Shown here in pieces: positions 42,906 to 54,478 of a stretch of 64,000 nt of DNA. The translations under genes and the position numbers were made by a program. Source of the DNA: Euglena gracilis (taxonomy: Eukaryota > Euglenida > Euglenophyceae > Euglenales). The notes below the pieces were generated by a model. It saw only the letters and a program-made list of their open reading frames with translations, was not told the origin of the DNA and made no database searches. The DNA is taken from the NCBI GenBank assembly GCA_039621445.1, contig CP154954.1, forward strand, positions 9,550,634 to 9,614,633, given 5' to 3'. Positions within the stretch are counted from its first letter, which is position 1, and every line of letters begins with the position of its first letter.

Positions 42906-43560
42906 TGATCAGCCCGCACCCACCACCACCACCACCCCCCGGGGGTTTCCAGGATTCTCGGTCCGCCCTGCTGTGGCGGGGTTGGAATGGCTGGCGGGAT
43001 ACTCCGGAAGCGAACGCGGGTGAAGTGCGGAGGGGCGAAGAAAATGCACTGAAGCAGAGAGTTTGTGTTTGGGATTGGGGTGTGTTTGGGAAGGGGAGGA
43101 TCAGGGTGCGGGTCCCAAACGTGACCCCAAAATAGGCTCCAACTGGGAGGTCTCCTGGTGGGTGTCTGCAAAAAAAGTAGGGGAAACCCACGAAATTGAT
43201 AGGCAGGAAAAAAGGTAGGCAGAAGAACAGTGCAGTCCAGAATATTGTGAAATTTCTTATTTTTTGGGTTAAACCTGGAGGTTTCGCAACTCTGTGATAA
43301 TTTTCGGAGGGTCAGAAAAGTTGAAATTCGGCCTTTATCACAAAAAAAAAAAACGTGCAAGTACACATGCGCACACATAAATATACACACGGAGGGCCAG
43401 CCAGCAGTTCAAAGACGTGGACCCAAAACAAAAAAACGAGTTCCTTTTTGCGGAAACGCACAAAGGAACACACAAATCCTCAACTGCGAGATCCGCTGCC
43501 CCAAAAAGAACGCTCCTATGCGGATGGGAAACAAGAGGAGGCCCGGGCTGAACAGGACGC

Positions 43561-43660
43561 GGCTCCGCCGGCCGGCCCGGGCCGGCAGCAGCCCCGCCTG
43601 CCGGACCTGCGCCTCGTACGCCTGCCAGCCCCGGAGCACGGCGGCGATGCGGCGGGTCCG
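43561..43660 (-). CDS. P2 exon B (unrecognised helical protein, copy 2)
   Basis: The frame reads RTRRIAAVLRGWQAYEAQ, then VRQAGLLPARAGRRS. It is 100 bases, ending in phase 1 at a GC donor (GCGTCC) where P1 has GT. About 18 of 32 residues match P1. The open frame upstream (ALRHWRE) also looks coding, so the acceptor may lie farther 5'. Very high third-position G/C. Confidence 0.6.
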
Positions 43661-44961
43661 CTCCCGCCAGTGCCGGAGCGCGGGCGACGCCCCCGGTTTG
43701 GCACGGAGGGGCGAGATGGGTTTTTTTTTTAGGACCCGGGGAGGCGGATTCGGACCAACGCACCCAACGCCGGGCGGGGGGGGGGGGCGGGCGGACCCAC
43801 TTTTGCGGGGTCAATTTTGAGGCCCAAAAAAAACAAAAAAAATTGCGCAAGGCGAATATCCGCGCTTTGCACCGGAAAAAAAATAGAAAAACCCCGCCTC
43901 CGGCGGGGTACCTGCTCGGCCGACCCCCCCCCAGGGGGGAGGCAGACCAACCCCCCCCCCTGGGTCACCAAAATTAAAACCAAAATTAAAAAACCTCCAG
44001 ATGGGAGCCGCACACCTGGGGTTTCGGCCAGGGGAGAAAATGATCAGCAGAGAAGAAATGAAGGAGGGGATGGCAGAAATGGAGGAGGGGAAGCAGTTCA
44101 AATCGCCCTGGGGAAAGACGTGGGTGGAGCAACGCCTCTGGAAGGCACAATGTTAAAGGGGTTGGCTTCATTCCAGACCCGAAACCGAACCCCTCATGGG
44201 TGTCTACATGTTTTAATACGTTTAATTAATTGAATTTAACTTAATAATATATTTATTATAAATTATAATGAATAATTATTTCTAATTTAGTAAATATTTA
44301 ATGATATCAATTTAATTTTACCCCATTTAACACGTTGACAGGATGAAATAGGAGAAAGGCGGGGTAGAGAATGGGAAAAATTTGGGGACGGTTTTGTGTG
44401 GATCAAAAAATACTGATAAAAAATGCTGGCAACAAAATGACGGTCCATAATAGGGAGCTTCAAATTGGGGTGGGCTGCATTGAATGCACAGCAAGTCGAC
44501 ACAATGAGCAATGTTTCGTTATGGAAACAAAAAAAGAAACAAGTGTAAAAGCAGACCAGAACAGGAAAGATACCCAAGACCCATGATGTGTCCACCATCT
44601 GGGTCCCACCCTCACCTGGGTGAATGCCTTGTGGTGAGTCGATTGGAAAGCCCGTAGATTCAGAATGTCTGTCGATGAATATAATGGTTCCATTCTGCCT
44701 GGTGGGAGGGATGAACTCCTGGGTTTGTGCCCCGTATCAGGTGAAAAAGGGCAGTAGTAACGGGTCTGTAACATGCCTCAATTCAGGAAGGGAGGCATTT
44801 TGGGAAATCATCGAGCGGTGGGGGTCTCAATGCAATAATATCCTGTGGAAGGTTTGGTGAAGCGGAGCTCTCCCGAATCTCATCCCCCAGGTCCGCATTT
44901 TTAAGAATAAAATTAAAAAAAATAAAAAATAAACACAGCAGGCGGCCGCACAAACATTCAC
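43661..44961. other. P2 intron region between exons C and B
   Basis: 43,730-43,990 holds C/G-run repeats with a GC hairpin relic (CGCGCTTTGCACCGG). 44,210-44,330 is A/T-rich. A minus frame at 44,460-44,774 (SSSLPPGRMEPLYSSTDIL) is open and might be an exon. Confidence 0.4.
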
Positions 44962-45147
44962 GCGGAATGTCGGAAAGGGGGCCTCGGGCAAATGCCGGCG
45001 CAGCACGGCGAGAGCCCGGCTGTGGTGTCGAGCCCGCAGGACCAGCAAGAACGCTCGGTCCCCGGCGGCCAGCAGCAGGAGCTCCGCGACGACGTCCGCG
45101 GCCGCGTCGATCCCCTTCTCCGGGAGCGCTGCCAGGGAACCGACACA
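44962..45147 (-). CDS. P2 exon C (unrecognised helical protein, copy 2)
   Basis: Exactly 62 codons, phase 0 to 0, between acceptor CACTTCCAG and donor GTGAAT. It reads CVGSLAALPEKGIDAAAD, then VVAELLLLAAGDRAFLLVLR, then ARHHSRALAVLRRHLPEAP. It matches P1 exon C at about 26 of 48 residues. Two amphipathic helices are likely (AELLLLAAG and RALAVLRRHL). This is the most 5' recognised exon of copy 2. P1 carries a minisatellite in the middle of the corresponding exon, so this copy is the intact version. Confidence 0.65.
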
Positions 45148-46452
45148 CTGGAAGTGTCCGTTTGCAACCCAGCGTCGCGTGGCAGTCCATAGGGAAGCAA
45201 AGAAGCTTGGCGGTGTGGGCTCACTGGGACAAAGCTGCTGGTGGGGGGCCAGGTTGTTGATCCGTGACCCCGGGGGAGGGGGGGGGTCCAGGCTGGAAAA
45301 ATTGGGCTGGCTACAAAAAGGCTACTGGCTAACCCCCTCCCCTCGCCCCCCATACAGGAGTCCCCGGTTGGAGTTGGGCCCAACCCGGGGTCAAACTGGG
45401 TACCAAAAAATTGAAACTGCCAAAATCCCCCAAGGAACTGCAAAAAAAAAATCAATCTTTTGGTCCCAAATTTACCCTGGTGAGCCCAAATCCGACCCAT
45501 TTTTTTGCCCATTTTCGCACCCCCGAAAGCCAAAAATCCGTCACCGTCCGGCTAAGTTTCAGGCCGCTGGAAAATAAAATATAACGTAAAACTCGTTTGG
45601 GGGAAGGAGGGGGGTCCGCCGTTGGAAAAAGGCCGGACCCCCTTATGGGGAATTGGGTGCCTTCCGGCTTAAGCGACGCCCTGAATGGGGCAAGGTACCC
45701 AGCTGGAGGGGTGGGCAAAAAATTGAAGCTGCAGAACGCCCATATATCAGAAGAAACATACAAATCCGATTGGGGAAAATGAAGATCAGAATTCGAGCTA
45801 TGCAATCTGTTTGAGATCCGTGTTTTGCCAAAATATATGGGCAAAAGATGACACAATACGATACCCAGAGGGCAACAGAACAACGGGAATCAAACTAAAA
45901 CGATGGGACGTTAGGTTCCTGGACTGGAAAATAAATCGTTGGCTGCCCACACCCCTCCCCCTAAGCGCCTTGGTCGCATCGAGTCTTTTTGAGTGAGGGG
46001 GTGAACCATGCTTCAATACTTTTGGGGAAATTTACACTCTCAAAAAGCAAAAGGAAGAGCTCGAGAACAGTCTGCCTTCATCGAGCATTAAAAAAAATGG
46101 AACAGGGAACGTTCCAATCAGGCCATTGCTTAAGGATTACTACCACTAATTAATTACTAACCACTTACCACAATTGATTACTACCACTAATTACCGCTAA
46201 TTAGCCATTTTGCTGGACACTGGAAAAAAATGGACCAGCTAGACCCCCTCCCCCCTGGGGGGGGGGGGTCCAGAGGTCCCCCCCCAACTAAAATAATATA
46301 TATAGATATAGATATATAGATATATAGATATAGACAAAAATATATAGGGGGTGCCCAACCTGGTGTCAAGTTTAGTACCCCCCGGGGGGCATTAAACTTA
46401 ACATGCCATATATATATACATATATATACATATATATATATATACATACATG

Positions 46453-46483
<31 letters not shown>

Positions 46484-46484
46484 G
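45148..46484. other. No supported gene
   Basis: 45,250-45,350 is a GGCTGGAAAAA-type C/G-run repeat. 46,130-46,205 has short ATTACTACCACTAATTA words. 46,290-46,480 is TATAGATA/TATACATA microsatellite. A frame for exons L or M of P2 was sought here and not found. Confidence 0.5.
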
Positions 46485-46983
46485 GCAAGACTAACTCACT
46501 GCTCCCCCCCACAGGGCCCAGTAGTTTAACCTGGGGGCGGGGGTCCCACTTTTTTCACCAACTCCAAATGTTGGTTTTTGTGCCACGCTTCGCACATATT
46601 TTCCTTAATTTCGGGGGTAGGGTTCGGGTTTTAATCTGGAATAGGGTTAGGGTTACAATTTAAGAAAAAAAGTCAGGCCGAAATAGGGTCGAAATTCACA
46701 CACAAAATTGGACCAGAAATTTGGCCTAAATTCGGCCGAAATCTGGCCCAGCGGCCTAATATCCCCCTAACGCCAACCCTAACCCCAATCCGAACCCTAA
46801 CCCTATTCCTGAAAATAACCCCGGAATCACCCCGCCGGCGAAAAAAGTTTCTGGCGGTAGGTCAATTTCCCCAGGGAAAAGCAAGGGGGGTCCCAGTAGT
46901 TTTACCTGGGCGGCCGAAGTCCCCGGTAGGTACAACTACTGGGACCTCCCCCCCCGGGGGGGTGGGCAGTGAGTTAGTCTTGC
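46485..46983. repeat. Nested inverted-repeat element with telomere-like core
   Basis: Outer arms GCAAGACTAACTCACTGC at 46,485-46,502 and its exact reverse complement at 46,966-46,983. Inner arms GGAATAGGGTTAGGGTT at 46,638-46,654 and its exact complement at 46,793-46,809. CCCAGTAGTT(T/G)ACCT words form further pairs near the right end. Both sides are microsatellites. No protein. Confidence 0.9.
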
Positions 46984-46984
46984 T

Positions 46985-47948
46985 TGCATACACAGACATA
47001 CATACATACATACATACATACATACATACATACATACATACATACATACATACATACATACATACATACATACATACATACATACATACATACATACATA
47101 CATACATAAATACATACATATCATGCATGCATGCATCATGCATGCATGCATGCATGCATGCATACATACATACATACATACATACATACATACATACATA
47201 CATACATACATGCATACATACATGCATACATACATACATACATACATACATACATACATACATACATAAATACATACATACATACATACATACATACATA
47301 CATACATACATACATACTACATACATACATACATACATACATACATACATACATACATACATACATACATACATACATACATACATACATACATACATAC
47401 ATACATACATACATACAGACATACATACATACATACATACATACATACATACATACATACATACATACATACATACATACATACATACATACATACATAC
47501 CTACATACATACATACATACATACATACATACATACATACATACATCCATACATACATACATACATACATACATACATACATACATACATACATACATAC
47601 ATACATACATACATACCTACATACATACATACATACATACATACATACATACATACATACATACATACATACATACATACATACATACATACATACATAC
47701 ATACATACATACATACATACATACATACATACATACATACATACATACATACACATACATACATACATACATACATACATACATACATACAACATACATA
47801 CATACATACATACATACATACATACATACATACATACATACATACATACATACATACATACATACATACATACATACATACATACATACATACATACATA
47901 CATACATACATACATACATACATACATACATACATACATACATACATC
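46985..47948 (+). repeat. CATA tetranucleotide array, about 960 bases
   Basis: Nearly pure CATA with CATGCATG at 47,123-47,162 and scattered single-base variants that shift register at 47,317, 47,751 and 47,790. Open frames of Tyr-Ile-His-Thr or Met-Tyr-Val-Cys are artefacts. Confidence 0.98.
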
Positions 47949-48366
47949 ACTTACATAAGTACATACATGAACAACAACAACAACAACAACAACAACGAAA
48001 AATTTTTGCTTTTTGAATAACTTTTTTTGTGTGCGTTGTCAGGCCCCGAAAACAACAAAAGTGTAGTATATTAGGATAGGAGGACAAATGATGGTGTAGG
48101 TCCCAGGACTCGACGAGACACCTAGGTATGGTGAACTGGTGGTACCCCCGGGGTCCCTTCCAACTTAGAAAAAATTTCGCCGCGGGGGCCATTTTGGGGT
48201 CAAAAAATCGATTTTTCCAAAATATCTCGAAACCCGTGGGGAATTGAAGGAAACATCCCCGAGGCAACATTGAAGCCCCTGGAACCCCCCAACCACTGGT
48301 GGAGACCCGGGGGTTCGGCTGTCCGGCTTGGTCCAGATACGGGCCGTCGAAGGTTCAAAAAAGGGG
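47945..48366 (+). repeat. Composite repeat body plus satellite unit, copy 2
   Basis: Continues straight from CATA with CACTTACATAAGTACATA, an ACAACA run and the 260-bp body, then one 190-215-bp satellite unit ending GTCGAAGGTTCAAAAAAGG. Body about 90 percent like the copy at 18,300. Confidence 0.9.
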
Positions 48367-48895
48367 CATACATCACTTACATAAATACATACATGAACAA
48401 CAACAACAACAACAACGAAAACTTTTTGCTTTTTGAATAACTTTTTTTGTGTGCGTTGTCGGGCCCCGAAAACAACAAAAATGTATTATATTAGGATACG
48501 AGGACAAATGATGGAATAGGTCCCAGGCCGCGGGGGTCAAAAAATCGATTTTTCCAAAGATAGATATAGATAGACAGATATCTCGAAGCCCGTGGGGAAT
48601 TGAAGGAAACACCCCCCAGGCAAAATTGAAGCCCCTGGGACCCCCCAACCACCGGTGGAGACCCGGGGGTCCGGCTGTCCGGCTTGGCCCAGATACGGGC
48701 CGTCGAAGGTCCAAAAGGGGGGCCCCAGGGGGGACTTAAGCATTTTTGGCCATTTTGGGGTCAAAAAATCGATTTTTCCAAAATATCTCGAAACCCGTGG
48801 GGAATTGAAGGAAACACCCCCGAGGCAACATTGAAGCCCCTGGGACCCCCCAACCACTGGTGGAGACCCGGTTGTCCGGTTGTCCGGTCTGGTTC
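48367..48895 (+). repeat. Composite repeat body, shortened, plus two satellite units, copy 3
   Basis: The body restarts at CATACATCACTTACATAA but lacks the middle ~100 bases (ACTCGACGAGACACC is missing). Satellite units follow at about 48,540-48,725 and 48,760-48,890. A TAGATATAGATAGACAGATA insert sits at about 48,560. Confidence 0.85.
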
Positions 48896-49227
48896 AACGA
48901 TGCTAACCCATGATCACTGCATTGCATTTCATCACATTGCTTTGTGTTCGGGGATAGGATGGGAATCAAGGCAAGGCATGTGCGGTCGTGCCAATATTCC
49001 CACCTAAGGGGGATGGGGTGCATCATGGTTTGTATTTTAATTGGGAATTTTTTAAGGATATTGTCCAAATTTGGTAACATTTTCGGTGGGATGCTTGAAA
49101 CATGCTGGGGGGGGGGGGAGTGGAGAGTGGGTTTCAATCAATGGGTAAACGGCCCATCAACCCGATTCAAGAGGGCGCTCACTGGCCGAGATTTATTGCG
49201 CTGCAGGGCCAAAATGATCGCAATTGA
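48896..49227. other. Short unique stretch between satellites
   Basis: No repeat and no supported exon; a G11 run at 49,107. Confidence 0.5.
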
Positions 49228-49917
49228 CCATAAACAAATCCATAATTCGAAAGGCTTTTGGCTTCGGCCTGAAAAGGAGATTGATGGGAAAATTGCGACG
49301 GCATTGTGAGGATGTAGCTCACCACCCTTTTGGGGGAGGGGGGGGGGTGGGCGAAGCTCACGCGCGTAGCAAAGCTAGCGCCGACTTGTACATACATGCA
49401 TCCATGCATACATACATACATACATACATGCATACATACATACATACATACATACATACATACATACATACATACATACATACATACATACATACATACA
49501 TACATACATACATACATACATACATACATACATACATACATACATACATACATACATACATACATACATACATACATACATACATACATACATACATACA
49601 TACATACATACATACATACATACATACATACATACATCACTTACATAAGTACATACATGAACAACAACAACAACAACAACAACGAAAATTTTTTGCTTTT
49701 TGAATAACTTTTTTTGTGTGCGTTGTCAGGCCCCGAAAACAACAAAAGTGTAGTATATTAGGATAGGAGGACAAATGATGGAATAGGTCCCAGGACTCGA
49801 CGAGACACCTAGGTATGGTGAACTGGTGGTACCCCCGGGGTCCCTTCCAACTTAGAAAAATTTTCGCCGCGGGGGCCATTTTGGGGTCAAAAATCGATTT
49901 TTCAAAAATATCTCAAA
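49228..49917 (+). repeat. Full composite module: head, CATA array, body (copy 4)
   Basis: The head 49,228-49,393 is like that at 19,785. Next come a CATA array 49,394-49,636, then the body 49,637-49,917, cut short inside TTTTTCAAAAATATCTCAAA by another CATA array. This is the only place where head, array and body are found in order, so it defines the module. Confidence 0.9.
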
Positions 49918-50040
49918 ACATACATACATACATGCATACATACATACATACATACATACATACATACATACATACATACATACATACATACATACATACA
50001 TACATACATACATACATACATACATACATACATACATACA

Positions 50041-50072
<32 letters not shown>
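49917..50072 (+). repeat. CATA array interrupting the satellite unit
   Basis: About 150 bases of CATA begin exactly where the satellite sequence breaks off after ATATCTCAAA. Confidence 0.95.
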
Positions 50073-50073
<1 letters not shown>

Positions 50074-50237
50074 CTCCGGCGCTGTGTACTGAGTTGGAAA
50101 TGAAGGTTTTCATGTCCTGGCTAATTTTGTTCCGAAAAGTCCCAAAAAATGGCCAAAATGGGCATTTTTGGCCAGTTTTGGGGGTCAAAAATTTTCCACT
50201 AGCTAGTCCTGCTAGGGGACCCCCGAGAAGGACACGT

Positions 50238-50592
50238 AAACCCCCCTCCCACTTGTAAACCCCCCGGGGTTTTATGGATCCGGTTTGGCTGGTCGGCCGA
50301 AGGGGGGGGGGTTATAGGTGGGGGGGGGGAGGTTATAGGTCCCGGAATTGTTGGTGAAAACCTGAACCCCCAAAATGACCCCAAAACCCCCCAAATTGAC
50401 AATTTTCGTCAACTTTGGGCAAAAATGGCACTTTTGATGATGTTTGGTCTCAAAAAAAAAATCCAAAAAAAAATTTTGGTGGTTTGTTGGCCAAAAGAAT
50501 CGTCCCGGCGGCTTTCGTTTTTCTTCCCGGGGGGGGGGGGGTTATAAGTCCCGGTTTGGGTGGTCGGCCTGAGGGGGGGGGGGGTATAAGTA
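50238..50592 (-). repeat. C-run/G-run inverted repeat, copies 3 and 4
   Basis: On the minus strand, TTCGGCCGACCAGCCAAACC within C runs and TTTACAAGTGGG at 50,238-50,340; a partial relative with AGGCCGACCACCCAAACC at 50,521-50,592. Confidence 0.7.
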
Positions 50593-50597
50593 GGGGG

Positions 50598-52010
50598 GTC
50601 GCTGAGCTCTTATCTCTTTTGAGTAAGAGCGAAGGTTACCACCAGGGAAAAGAGGGGGTCCAACCCCCCCGTCCCCCTCTGGGTAGGTTGTAAAAACCGC
50701 GGATTATCACCATGATCCCGGCCCGGTTCCCGGAATTTTTTTTCAGTCGCGAGTGACTGGATTTCTAGTTTCCAAATCACCTGGGTTTGACCCCCAACTC
50801 CCCGCCAGTCCCTAGTTATTATTTATTATTATTTATTATTATTTATTCACGCGTGAAGGGGTCCAAACTGGGTAGGATCGGCCCACCACCCCCCTTGATA
50901 AGCCCCCCCCCTTTGACTCTGCCATTTCGGGCCCAAAAATCAATATTTTCAAAATATCTCGAAAATGATGCAAAATCAAAGGAAATGACCTAAATTGAAG
51001 CCCTTGGAACACCCTATCTACCGGTATTCTGGTTTCCACACAGCTCACCGCCTAGCCCGAGACACGGCCGTTTTTCGGCCATTTTAGGCTATTTTGTACA
51101 CTTTTTCCACTGTCCTTTTGGGCCAAAAAAAGTCGAAAAAATCTAGAAAAAATCGAAAAAAAATTTTTTGCCCAGAAGCATAATTTTAGGCCTCCCGGAC
51201 CCCCAAAAAAACCGACTTGGGGTCAAAACCGGGTCAAAAAAGTCGAAAAAAATCGAGAAAAAAATTGCCCGAAACGATGTTTTTTGGCCTCCCGGACCCG
51301 GAAAAGCTGTTTTTGAGCCGAAAATGAGCGATTTTTCGACCCCCCAGGCCCTGTTTTGGGCCCGAAACCATCGACTTGGGGTCAAAAACGGGTCGAAAAG
51401 GTCGAACAAAATTCATTAAAACAGATATGGGGTGTATGGGGGGTTAACATTTCATGTAACGGGTATGGGGTGTATGGGGGGTCGCTGAGCTCTTATCCCT
51501 TTATGGGTAAGAGCGAAGCTTACCACCGGCGAACCCCCCCCCGCCCCCCCCCCCCCGACCCCCCCCCCGGGTCGGGGCCACCAGGAGAACCGACGGATTA
51601 TCACCATGATCCCGGCCCGGTTCCCGGAATTTTTTTTTTCAGTCGCGAGCGACTGGATTTCTAGTTTCCGAATCACCTGGGTTTGACCCCCAACTCCCCG
51701 CCAGGCCCGAGTTATTCACGCGCGAAGGGGTCCAAACTGGGTAGGATCGGCCCGCCCCCCCCTGGATAAGCCCCCCCCCCTTGGACTCTGCCATTTCGGC
51801 CAAAAAAATGTCAATTTTCAAAATATCTCCAAAATGAAGCCAAATCAAAGGAAATGTCCGGAGACCTAAGTTGAAGCCCTTGGAACGCCCCATCCACCGG
51901 TATTTTGATTTCCCCGCAACTCGCCGCCTAGCCCGAGATACGGCCGTTTTCGGCGCAGATGGCCGTTTTGTACACTTTTCCCTCTGTTCGACTTAGCCGT
52001 TTTCGGGGGG
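50598..52010 (+). repeat. Tandem duplication with ~0.88-kb period
   Basis: GTCGCTGAGCTCTTATC starts at 50,598 and 51,481. GATCCCGGCCCGGTTCCCGG follows at 50,713 and 51,608. GGGTCCAAACTGGGTAGGAT and the AAAATATCTC satellite follow in both. The first unit contains two 162-bp-type elements (51,118-51,420) that the second lacks. Confidence 0.85.
51118..51420 (+). repeat. Two diverged units of the 162-bp satellite
   Basis: GGCCTCCCGGACCC and GACTTGGGGTCAAAA(C/A)CGGGTC occur twice. Less regular than the array at 52.46 kb. Confidence 0.8.
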
Positions 52011-52014
52011 TGGG

Positions 52015-52460
52015 GGGTCAAAAAATCGATGTTTTCCAAATTTCTCGAAAATGATGCAAAATCAAAGGAAATGTCCGGAGACCTAAATTGAAGCCCTTGG
52101 AACGCTCTATCTATTGGGATTTTGGTTTCCCCGTAACTCCCCGCCCAGCCCGAGATACGGGCGTTTTTTGGCCAATTTGGGCCATTTCAGACCATTTTGT
52201 ACACTTTTCCCTCTGTTCGACTAGGCCGTTTTCGGGGGGGGGGGTGGGGGGTCAAATAAATCGATGTTTTCCCAAATTTCTCGAAATGATTGAAAAAATC
52301 AAAGGAAATGTCCCGGAGAGACCCTAAATTGAAGCCTTGGAACGCTATATCTATTGGGATTGTGGCTTTCCCCGTTTACCTCCACGCCCAGCCGGACCAA
52401 TTTGGGCCATATCATCATACCATTTTGTACACTTTTCTCCTCTGTTTGTTCGACTAGGCC
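52015..52460 (+). repeat. Two further diverged 190-215-bp satellite units
   Basis: TTTCTCGAAAATGATGCAAA, AATTGAAGCCCTTGGAACGC and CATTTTGTACACTTTTCCCT repeat at about 52,030 and 52,262 (the second with several one-base insertions). Confidence 0.8.
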
Positions 52461-53430
52461 GTTTTCGGCCAAAAAGTCGAAAAAATAGAAAAAAAAAAAA
52501 AAAAATTTTTTTTTGCCCGAAACGATGTTTTTTGGCCTCCCGGACCCAGAAAAACTGTTTTTGAGCCGAAAACGAGCGTTTTTCGACCCGCCAGCGCCCC
52601 GTTTTGGACCGCCGACCCATTGACTTTGGGTCAAAACCGGGTCAAAAAAGTCGAAAAAAATCGAAAAAAAAGTTTTGCCCGAAACGATGTTTTTTGGCCT
52701 CCCGGACCCAGAAAAACTGTTTTTGAGCCGAAAACGAGCGTTTTTCGACCTGCCAGCGCCCCGTTTTGGGCCGCCGACCCATTGATTTTGGGTCAAAACC
52801 GGGTCGAAAAAGTCGAAAAAAATCGAAAAAAATTTTTTTGCCCAAAACGATGTTTTTTGGCCTCCCGGACCCGGAAAAACTGTTTTTGAGCCGAAAACGA
52901 GCGTTTTTCGACCCGCCAGCGCCCCGTTTTGGACCGCCGACCCATTGACTTTGGGTCAAAACCGGGTCGAAAAAGTCGAAAAAAATCGAAAAAAAGTTTT
53001 GCCCGAAACGATGTTTTTTGGCCTCCCGGACCCAGAAAAACTGTTTTTGAGCCGAAAACGAGCGTTTTTCGACCTGCCAGCGCCCCGTTTTGGACCGCCG
53101 ACCCATTGATTTTGGGTCAAAACCGGGTCGAAAAAGTCGAAAAAATCGAAAAAAAATTTTTTGCCCAAAACGATGTTTTTTGGCCTCCCGGACCCGGAAA
53201 AACTGTTTTCGAGCCGAAAACGAGCGTTTTTCGACCTGCCAGCGCCCCGTTTTGGACCGCCGACCCATTGACTTTGGGTCAAAACCGGGTCAAAAAAGTC
53301 GAAAAAAATCGAAAAAAAATTTTTTGACCAAAACAATGTTTTTGGGCCTCCCGGACCCGGAAAAACTGTTTTCGAGCCGAAAACGAGCGTTTTTCGACCT
53401 GCCAGCGCCCTGTTTCTGGCACAAAACCTA
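52461..53430 (+). repeat. 162-bp tandem satellite, six units
   Basis: The word ACGATGTTTTTTGGCCTCCC recurs with steps of 161-163 bases at 52,523, 52,685, 52,848, 53,009, 53,171 and 53,334. Units alternate between two variants (GACTTTGGG/GATTTTGGG and TGCCCGAAA/TGCCCAAAA). Open frames of Phe/Arg/Ser repeats in it are artefacts. Confidence 0.95.
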
Positions 53431-53507
53431 TGGATTTCAGGCAAAAGAGCTCCATGGAGTGGGCCGGTATGTATGGAGGGGTCAATGAAGGGGTGCGTGC
53501 GCGCGTA

Positions 53508-53760
53508 TTAAGAGCTCAGCACTATTCAAAACCTGGTTAACATTTCATGACACCGTAAAAGCACTGGAAATCACCGTAAAATTGCAAGAGTATAATTTGC
53601 AAACTATGTATTACGTGAAATTTCCAATGCTAGTCCTTTCGGCCTTCCATCACATGCATGTCCCATTAAGAGCTCAGCACTATTCAAAACCTGGTTAAGA
53701 TTTCATATAACGATACAGCAGGTATGGGGTGTATGGGGGGTTAACATCAAATATGATTCA
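53508..53760 (+). repeat. Direct repeat pair and TATGGGGTGTATGGGGGG words
   Basis: ATTAAGAGCTCAGCACTATT with the next 20 bases occurs at 53,508 and 53,667 (spacing 159, one difference). GGTATGGGGTGTATGGGGGG at 53,720 also occurs at 51,427 and 51,461. Confidence 0.85.
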
Positions 53761-53906
53761 AAAAAAACCTCGCTTTCCACAAGCCAAATTAGGACTAGTT
53801 GCAGTGCAGCCCCCCACCACCCTTAAGCAAAGGCCTGGTTCCAATCCTAATTAAAAAAAAATGGTAAAGAGTTCATCAAGCAGGTCAAAAAAGGAAAACA
53901 AAAATA

Positions 53907-54332
53907 ATGACTGGAAACGGGGGAATGCCCCAATTGCAGAACCTTTGGAGAGCCTTCTTTGGAGAACCAAAATCAGAACAAGCATTTGTGTGTTTTGAAA
54001 AAACCTCTTTCAATAGAAGGGGGAAACCAAGCAAAAAAGAAACGACGTGGGTCTCTGGTCAAGGAGGTTCGCAAGCGGTGAACGGCTGCGAAATCAGCAA
54101 AAGTCTTGACAACTTCCACCTCGTGGCCAGCCTTGCGGCCAAAATCACCGAAGAGGGTGAGTTGACGGACGGGTTGAGGGAGCAGACCTCAATTTCAATA
54201 ATGTGTTCCAGCTCAGGAGACAGAATGGGTTGGGAGGTCGTTATTGAGAGACAGAGAGAGAGAGAGAGCATATTTTACATTTTAATTTTATCTTTTTTTA
54301 CTTTTATTTTCAATTTTTATTTTCCGCTTTGA
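53907..54332 (+). CDS. Unrecognised plus-strand open frame, 141 codons
   Basis: ATG to TGA reading [18 protein letters not shown], through [20 protein letters not shown], to [18 protein letters not shown]. Natural residue mix in the first 110 codons, then a GAGA run and T-rich tail. The minus strand of 54,059-54,271 is open too ([19 protein letters not shown]). Without splice or homology evidence this is a weak call. Confidence 0.3.
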   Translation: MTGNGGMPQLQNLWRAFFGEPKSEQAFVCFEKTSFNRRGKPSKKETTWVSGQGGSQAVNGCEISKSLDNFHLVASLAAKITEEGELTDGLREQTSISIMCSSSGDRMGWEVVIERQRERESIFYILILSFFTFIFNFYFPL

Positions 54333-54375
54333 GCGGAATGAGAGAGAGCATATTTTACAACATACGCATAGAGAG

Positions 54376-54478
54376 ATGGATGAGTGTATGGATGGATGGA
54401 TGGATGGATGGATGGATCGATGGATGGATGGATGGATGGATGGATGGATGGATGGATGGATGGATGGATGGATGGATG
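54376..54478. repeat. GGAT tetranucleotide array
   Basis: About 24 units of GGAT with one GGATC variant. Confidence 0.95.

Noticed and set aside
46610-46810. True telomere or scaffold end
   Set aside because: Only a few TTAGGG-like units are present and they face each other inside an inverted repeat with unique DNA on both sides.
46862-48020. Very long open frames of Tyr-Ile-His-Thr or Met-Tyr-Val-Cys (also 19,872-20,614 and 49,179-49,707)
   Set aside because: They are translations of a CATA tetranucleotide array, whose 12-base period contains no stop on either strand.
52299-53488. Open frames with repeated FDPKSMGRRSKTGR-like blocks, resembling a repeat protein
   Set aside because: The period is the 162-bp satellite (54 codons), frames are open on both strands, and copies differ without regard to codon position.
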